Positions 23,816 through 27,034 of a stretch of DNA of 27,034 nt are shown in pieces (the stretch's first letter is position 1; every line of letters starts with the position of its first letter). The notes beneath the pieces are model-generated. The model was not told the DNA's origin, searched no databases, and saw nothing but the letters and a program-made list of their open reading frames with translations. Position numbers and translations under genes: made by a program. Source of the stretch: a virus; the IMG/VR virus record IMGVR_UViG_3300043409_000722, positions 1 through 27,034 of that record; one strand, written 5' to 3'.

Positions 23816-24558
23816 CTTCTTTCCTCGCAGAATATCCCGCATTCAAAATTCATGTTTTTAAGTGGCCTGCCCTTAGCTTCTGGCGGTAGCTCGGTCAATG
23901 AAATTCTATCGCCTTTGTATCTAACCAGCTTCGCGCCAATACGGTCAGACTGTACCCGCCTTTCTTCAAAAACTTCGGGGTACTCTGTTCTAACCAAATT
24001 CCAATATGTCGGGCTGGTGGCCTTAACACAGCCAATACAATTGGCATTCGGCAGTCCTTTCTTGTACGCCATTGGTAACTCAATTCCAGCTGCTTTAATA
24101 ATATTGAAGCAGTCGCCCTTAGTTAGCTTTGCGTCAATCAAAACAGGCAGGATAGCGCGCTCTGTTAAACAAAAATTATCATGGCGGCCAATTTCATCAT
24201 AAGTAAAACCTAAAACCGTATGGTGAAATTTGTTAACTCTTTCCCACTGCTGGCGAGCAACCTTTTTCAGTTCGTGTGTGCATGGCGCACCATTAACCGC
24301 ACTCATAAACTTTCTATCGTCCCAAACTTCAACGCAACTGCCAGCGGGGTATTTTGAGTTTCGGCAATCCTCAATTTCAATGCCAAGCCATTTTTCTACA
24401 TCTTTCAAAAATCTGCGGTTATCCGCATCTTCTTCTTTAACGTAGTTGTTCACAATTCTTACATTGTGCGTGCTTCCGTATTTTTCTAGTGTTTTCATAG
24501 CTACCACTGCGCTAGCTGCACCACATGAAAACCACACTACAATCGTATCTCTATCCAT
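23812..24558 (-). CDS. PAPS reductase-like (PP-loop) protein, 248 aa
   Basis: Start 24558 (a longer frame reaches 24618 but would cross the attC-like site). Residues 6-20 hold a PP-loop-like sequence: V-V-W-F-S-C-G-A-A-S-A-V-V-A, where the usual SGGxxS reads SCGAAS. V-L-G-F-T-Y-D-E-I-G-R and C-I-G-C-V-K-A-T (about 180) and a final C-G-I-F-C match the phage family annotated as phosphoadenosine phosphosulfate reductase. Such proteins adenylate or activate a substrate; related DndC acts in DNA phosphorothioation. The true phage substrate is unknown. It begins 18 bp after the leftmost attC-like site, so it is the first gene outside the array. Confidence 0.75.
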   Translation of the reverse strand: MDRDTIVVWFSCGAASAVVAMKTLEKYGSTHNVRIVNNYVKEEDADNRRFLKDVEKWLGIEIEDCRNSKYPAGSCVEVWDDRKFMSAVNGAPCTHELKKVARQQWERVNKFHHTVLGFTYDEIGRHDNFCLTERAILPVLIDAKLTKGDCFNIIKAAGIELPMAYKKGLPNANCIGCVKATSPTYWNLVRTEYPEVFEERRVQSDRIGAKLVRYKGDRISLTELPPEAKGRPLKNMNFECGIFCEERR

Positions 24559-24576
24559 ACCATCCCGCCAAAAGAA

Positions 24577-24661
24577 ATGTAACAAGGTTATGAAAAGGAC
24601 GCGGTTTAAGTCGTCCAAATATTCTAAATCTTACTGCGCACCGTTTATAACGGCGTTATAC
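24577..24661 (+). repeat. attC-like site 1 (85 bp)
   Basis: Outer boxes ATGTAAC (24577-24583) and GTTATAC (24655-24661). Left arm reads TAAC-AAGGTTATGAAAAGG; the complement of the right arm reads TAAC-GCCGTTATAAACGG, so the two pair apart from one extra G on the left side. The TAA stop of the 116-aa gene lies in the GTTATAC box. Matches the attC plan (R'', L'', L', R' with extrahelical base). Confidence 0.65.
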
Positions 24662-25006
24662 GGCCTCAGGAACGCAGGTATTCGCGTGCTTTTTAATCCA
24701 TTCAATAGCCTCTCCAATCGTTTTGCATTCGCTTTCACGAACGTCACAATTACCACTAGCAAGCCAAAAATTACCAGCTTTATCTCTAAAGCCTGTCTCT
24801 ATATCTCGCCAACCAAACCCAGTGCGCCTATCAAGAACGGTTATACTTCCAATGTCACAATGAAACGCTTCTTGGTAGTTGTCGTCATACTCCCAATTTG
24901 GGTCATTGTTCATTTTTACTGAATGAAAAATGTCGCGCTGAAATGGTGAACTTAAAACAACCCCAGCCCAACATTCTTTTCCGTGTTCATTTATGTATCG
25001 TTCCAT
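24656..25006 (-). CDS. Cassette-encoded unknown protein, 116 aa
   Basis: Start 25006 has GGAG 8 bp upstream; earlier Met at 25012 is possible. It begins M-E-R-Y-I-N-E-H-G-K-E-C-W-A and contains W-E-Y-D-D-N-Y, F-G-W-R-D-I-E-T and a C-terminal helix (GEAIEWIKKHA). Soluble alpha/beta protein, no known family. The TAA stop is part of attC-like site 1. Carried between sites 1 and 2. Confidence 0.6.
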   Translation of the reverse strand: MERYINEHGKECWAGVVLSSPFQRDIFHSVKMNNDPNWEYDDNYQEAFHCDIGSITVLDRRTGFGWRDIETGFRDKAGNFWLASGNCDVRESECKTIGEAIEWIKKHANTCVPEAV

Positions 25007-25027
25007 TTTCATCACTCCGAAAGTTTC

Positions 25028-25111
25028 GTATAACAAAAAGTTGCAGCCGATGGTGACCCAAAGGCTAATTAAATTTCTACTCCCCGCAACGGGCTGAACT
25101 TGGCGTTATGT
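25028..25111 (+). repeat. attC-like site 2 (84 bp)
   Basis: Outer boxes GTATAAC (25028-25034) and GTTATGT (25105-25111). Left arm TAAC-AAAAA-GTTGCAGCC, complement of the right arm TAAC-GCCAA-GTTCAGCC: perfect apart from the extra G. This is the clearest copy and closely parallels the aadA1 attC arm, which has the same extra base after GTT. Confidence 0.75.
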
Positions 25112-25114
25112 GTA

Positions 25115-25261
25115 TCAGGCCGTAAGCGAGTGAATTAACGGTTTTACAAATAACCAAAGCCACGGTACAACCAAACAAATCACAACCCCAATTACCACTC
25201 CAAATAAAATAAGTGCGGGTATAACCCCATCTAAATTAACCATGCCTTTTTGATTTTTCAT
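25115..25261 (-). CDS. Small single-span membrane protein, 48 aa
   Basis: Begins M-K-N-Q-K-G-M-V-N-L-D-G, then one hydrophobic span of about 25 residues (VIPALILFGVVIGVVICLVV, followed by PWLWLF) and a short basic-polar end. Its stop lies 3 bp from the right box of attC-like site 2. Such small membrane proteins in phage accessory regions sometimes affect superinfection or host membranes; nothing here shows that. The 104 bp upstream (25262-25365) hold only tiny frames and AT-rich sequence. Confidence 0.5.
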   Translation of the reverse strand: MKNQKGMVNLDGVIPALILFGVVIGVVICLVVPWLWLFVKPLIHSLTA

Positions 25262-25365
25262 TTTCTGTTTACCTTAATAAAATATATAGTTAATAGAGTC
25301 GTTGCTACACACCAAGAAAAACATAAAAGATCAATGAAATTCCAATAATTCACTTCGGTAGCTCC

Positions 25366-25384
25366 ACATAACAAGGCGTTACAT
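25366..25384 (+). repeat. Collapsed attC-like site 3 (19 bp)
   Basis: ACATAAC and GTTACAT outer boxes separated by only AAGGC; the inner arms and loop are absent. The flanks match the other sites: TTACATTCACTGG on the right is shared with site 5. Most simply an attC that lost its hairpin by deletion between the short repeats. It is likely no longer a recombination substrate. Confidence 0.55.
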
Positions 25385-25567
25385 TCACTGGTCTGGCATG
25401 TTTGCTGACTTTATTCTGCCAGCCTCTTCCTCATCCCAAAGAATTCCAGTCAATGCGTCTATCACCATATTCGGTGAGGCGGCACACATATTTGCAAGCG
25501 TTGAGCAAAGGAAGCTTGCAGTTCTATACTCTCGTTGTTGCTCTTCATCGGTCATTGGCATCACCAT
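25385..25567 (-). CDS. Cassette-encoded unknown protein, 60 aa
   Basis: Likely starts at ATG 25567 (or 25561 or 25555); the longer frame to 25597 would include the attC boundary. Helical: T-D-E-E-Q-Q-R-E-Y-R-T-A-S-F-L, then N-M-V-I-D-A-L-T-G-I-L-W-D-E-E-E. No clear ribosome binding site. The stop abuts the 19-bp site 3. Function unknown. Confidence 0.45.
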   Translation of the reverse strand: MVMPMTDEEQQREYRTASFLCSTLANMCAASPNMVIDALTGILWDEEEAGRIKSANMPDQ

Positions 25568-25588
25568 GTAAGCTGTATCGCTATGTAA

Positions 25589-25671
25589 ATGTAACAAGTC
25601 AATATTACGGACGGGTCAAGAATTCCGCATTTCTAATTTGTAAGAAGCCGCCGCAAATCTCGGCGTTACAC
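25589..25671 (+). repeat. attC-like site 4 (83 bp)
   Basis: Outer boxes ATGTAAC (25589-25595) and GTTACAC (25665-25671). Left arm TAAC-AAGTCAATATTACGG, complement of right arm TAAC-GCCGAGATTTGCGG. Pairing is weaker than in sites 2 and 5, but size and box spacing agree. The left flank is identical to site 6 for 17 bp. Confidence 0.6.
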
Positions 25672-25842
25672 TCAACCAATCATCTCTATCGTTTGTTTTG
25701 TTGAGTGCGCGTGGAGCAGCGAAACAATAAGACCTTGCGGCACACCAGAATCCTTTGCCTTGTCTATAATTTTTGCTAATTCTTGATCAAGCAACCTTAA
25801 TGTGCTAAGGTGCTCTGACTTTAACGGCGTTATTTCTTTCAT
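25672..25842 (-). CDS. Cassette-encoded small helical protein, 56 aa
   Basis: Strong GAGGTG site 5 bp before ATG 25842. Begins M-K-E-I-T-P-L-K-S-E-H-L, then charged helices (LRLLDQELAKIIDKAKD) and a final S-L-L-H-A-H-S-T-K. The good ribosome binding site and the stop exactly at the right box of site 4 make it a real gene. No family recognised. Confidence 0.6.
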   Translation of the reverse strand: MKEITPLKSEHLSTLRLLDQELAKIIDKAKDSGVPQGLIVSLLHAHSTKQTIEMIG

Positions 25843-25856
25843 AAATCACCTCAAAA

Positions 25857-25940
25857 ATGTAACAATCAGTTGTAAGCGATGCGGCAAGAGTGCGCCAATC
25901 GCTGTTTATAAAAAGGCACGCTTAAACATGGGCGTTACAT
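25857..25940 (+). repeat. attC-like site 5 (84 bp)
   Basis: Perfectly complementary outer boxes ATGTAAC (25857-25863) and GTTACAT (25934-25940). Left arm TAAC-AATCA-GTTGTAAGCG, complement of right arm TAAC-GCCCAT-GTTTAAGCG, with one extra G on the left. Spacer lengths 5/6 equal those of the aadA1 attC. Confidence 0.7.
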
Positions 25941-26216
25941 TCACTGGTTAATCACACCAAAAACGGCGCGCCACATTTTAGAGTCGCAATCGTGACCCAA
26001 TGCTTTGTGCTCACTACCGCGCTCACGGTCACGATCATCACGCTTAATTTCTTCATCCAAATCACGCTTAATTACTTCTTTTGCTCGCTCAGGAATATTG
26101 CCCCAATGCTGAACTAAGCTTTCTGCAAAGCTGTGCGTTGAAATAGTCATGCGGCCTAAGTAGTACCGAAAAGAACCTATCCACAACATATCCAAATCAT
26201 CTTTTGAAAATTTCAT
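25941..26216 (-). CDS. Cassette-encoded phage-type protein, 91 aa
   Basis: Start at ATG 26216, because the longer frame to 26252 begins inside attC-like site 6. Contains F-R-Y-Y-L-G-R-M-T, a run of charged helix (EVIKRDLDEEIKRDDRDRER) and a final C-D-S-K-M-W-R-A-V-F. I recognise the (F-R-Y-x-L-G-R-x-T ... I-x-x-x-I ... C-D-x-x-x-W) pattern from small proteins of many phages and plasmids; function unknown. Its presence suggests that the cassettes were filled with phage genes, not host genes. Confidence 0.6.
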   Translation of the reverse strand: MKFSKDDLDMLWIGSFRYYLGRMTISTHSFAESLVQHWGNIPERAKEVIKRDLDEEIKRDDRDRERGSEHKALGHDCDSKMWRAVFGVINQ

Positions 26217-26234
26217 ATTTTGCTCGCTATGTAA

Positions 26235-26318
26235 ATGTAACCAGTCACTCAAAGCGACGGTTCGTAAATTTGTGTTTTTATCACTTGTGTACCGCAGCGC
26301 TTTAGCTCAACGTTATCC
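26235..26318 (+). repeat. attC-like site 6 (84 bp)
   Basis: Outer boxes ATGTAAC (26235-26241) and GTTATCC (26312-26318). Left arm TAAC-CAGTCA-CTCAAAGCG, complement of right arm TAAC-GTTGAG-CTAAAGCG: six unpaired bases and then a paired arm with one extra C on the left. The TAA stop of the 89-aa gene lies within the right box. Confidence 0.65.
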
Positions 26319-26582
26319 ACAAGCCTCACAAAAACCTACAACGCTAAAATAAAACGATTCTGAGAAACACATCCAATAAATGAATCCAGTCATAAACACA
26401 ATTGAACCAATAGCAAAAGCTGATTTTACTATGCTCTTGTCCTCGTAAACCTCCCAATCTGCCATTATTTCATTCCCTTTCTCGTCTACGATGATCCACG
26501 GCTTGTGGCCTTTGTATGCGGTCTTAATCTCGCCTGTGACCTTGTTTCTGATCTTAAACTCTGTGCTTTTGTCTATGTACAT
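26313..26582 (-). CDS. Small membrane protein, 89 aa
   Basis: AGGAGC ribosome binding site 5 bp before ATG 26582. The first 50 residues are a soluble domain of short strands (FKIRNKVTGEIKTAYKG, W-I-I-V-D-E-K-G-N-E), then one hydrophobic segment (SAFAIGSIVFMTGFIYWMCF) and a short tail ending C-E-A-C-G. Its stop is inside attC-like site 6, but no further site lies to its right, so it marks the array edge. Function unknown. Confidence 0.6.
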   Translation of the reverse strand: MYIDKSTEFKIRNKVTGEIKTAYKGHKPWIIVDEKGNEIMADWEVYEDKSIVKSAFAIGSIVFMTGFIYWMCFSESFYFSVVGFCEACG

Positions 26583-26638
26583 GATTAGCTCCTATTGTCG
26601 CTCTTTATTTATAGCTTGTAACTTGTCTTTACATTTTT

Positions 26639-26896
26639 TTACTCTACTTCTGGTATCGCCGCCCATCCATCGTTAAGCGCTTTTCTAAAATTAATTAGCG
26701 TTTTCGGTGACTTTAAAGGCTGCCCCATTTCAAGGCTGTCACAAACAGGCTCTGCGTTTGCGCATAACTCATCAAGCACAGTTAAAAACTTTTCATTTTT
26801 AGCTTTTAGCTCTGCTTTTTCGCGATTGAGCTTGCCTATTTTTTCGTCATAGTAGGCTATTGTTTCTGCTACTGTTGGTTCGCCGACATGTTGCAT
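26639..26896 (-). CDS. Small coiled-coil protein, 85 aa
   Basis: AGGGG stands 7 bp before ATG 26896. Residues 12-45 form a charged coiled coil (for example DEKIGKLNREKAELKAKNEK), followed by a helix with two cysteines and an end with N-F-R-K-A-L-N-D-G-W. Phage early regions often hold such proteins. No function can be assigned. Confidence 0.6.
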   Translation of the reverse strand: MQHVGEPTVAETIAYYDEKIGKLNREKAELKAKNEKFLTVLDELCANAEPVCDSLEMGQPLKSPKTLINFRKALNDGWAAIPEVE

Positions 26897-26905
26897 ATTT
26901 TGCCC

Positions 26906-27034
26906 CTAATAAACTTTCATTACTTTCACGCCAAGTGATAATCGGCATTCCGTCAATGCTTCTTCTGCGCTGACTGGCTCCGGCATTATAATCACACCCC
27001 CTTTTCCGTTAACACAGTAGAAGTGCCAAGCCCG
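26906..27034 (-). CDS. Partial gene at the window edge, C-terminal 42 residues
   Basis: Open reading frame entering from the right edge and ending TAG at 26908-26906, 9 bp before the start of the coiled-coil gene. The visible part reads W-H-F-Y-C-V-N-G-K-G-G-V-I-I-M-P-E-P-V, then S-A-E-E-A-L-T-E-C-R. The upstream part is outside the window, so its length and family are unknown; an internal ATG (26986) could instead start a 26-aa peptide. Confidence 0.45.
   Translation of the reverse strand, partial: RAWHFYCVNGKGGVIIMPEPVSAEEALTECRLSLGVKVMKVY

Larger units (their letters stand above)
24577..26318 (+). mobile_element. Integron-like gene cassette array in a phage
   Basis: Six related sites (24577, 25028, 25366, 25589, 25857, 26235) divide this stretch into five intervals of one small gene each; five sites are 83-85 bp and one is 19 bp. 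Each full site has GTTA-type outer boxes, TAACAA on the left and GGCGTTA or close to it on the right, inner arms that pair, and an extra base on the left arm. That is the architecture of integron attC sites. Two sites share a 17-bp left flank (CGCTATGTAAATGTAAC) and two share a right flank (TTACATTCACTGG). Stops of the flanking genes fall 0-9 bp from the right box. No integrase, attI or transposase is in the window. Confidence 0.7.

Noticed and set aside
25262-25365. Promoter in the AT-rich gap before the 48-aa membrane protein gene
   Set aside because: A TATATT-like -10 can be found, but no -35 at a suitable distance; AT-rich sequence gives such matches by chance.
24577-26318. CRISPR array
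   Set aside because: The repeats are spaced 250-450 bp apart, imperfect, about 84 bp long with internal pairing, and the intervals contain genes instead of short spacers.
1-27034. Integrase, transposase, tRNA genes or attachment site
   Set aside because: I found no recombinase motifs, no insertion-sequence ends and no tRNA-like cloverleaf. The window therefore does not show whether the phage is temperate.

Overview
The window is part of a tailed bacteriophage genome (free phage or prophage; the sequence does not say which). Every gene I can support lies on the minus strand, so the biological reading order is from position 27034 down to 1. The capsid, portal, terminase and tail-machine genes follow a podovirus plan of the P22 type. 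The host is probably a gammaproteobacterium: this is inferred from the Nin-type recombination gene and from integron-like sites of the kind common in marine and soil Gammaproteobacteria. I cannot name a species.

Layout in transcription order. (1) 27034-24560: an accessory region of very short genes. Between 24577 and 26318 lie five imperfect palindromes of 83-85 bp plus one 19-bp collapsed copy, with one small gene between each neighbouring pair. They have the anatomy of integron attC recombination sites, so this looks like a gene-cassette array inside a phage. (2) 24558-20742: a PAPS-reductase-like protein, then a recombination block (NinB, an unknown protein, an HNH/DUF968-like protein, a RuvC-like resolvase) mixed with tiny zinc-finger-like and unknown genes, ending at a Rho-independent terminator (20708-20731). 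(3) 20656-12153: DNA packaging and head genes: small and large terminase, portal, three small unknown genes, a GroES-like co-chaperonin, scaffold, two head-associated proteins and the major capsid protein, followed by a hairpin terminator. (4) 12100-5467: minor head or decoration proteins, a P22 gp4-like head-tail adaptor, a P22 gp10-like DNA stabilisation protein, a tail fibre, a 502-aa virion protein, a broken small gene and a cupin-like protein. (5) 5476-11: four Ala/Gln/Gly-rich genes that resemble the podovirus ejection proteins carried in the virion.

Together, modules 3-5 form one late transcription unit in which most neighbours overlap by 1-17 bp. The phage-encoded GroES homologue next to the scaffold suggests that it adjusts the host GroEL for capsid folding. 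The recombination block probably processes replication intermediates. The part most worth a second look is the attC-like array. It carries no integrase or attI in this window, and by the asymmetry of the sites all its genes point opposite to the usual cassette direction. A second point is the small gene at 5910-6055, which seems to have lost its start codon and one base.
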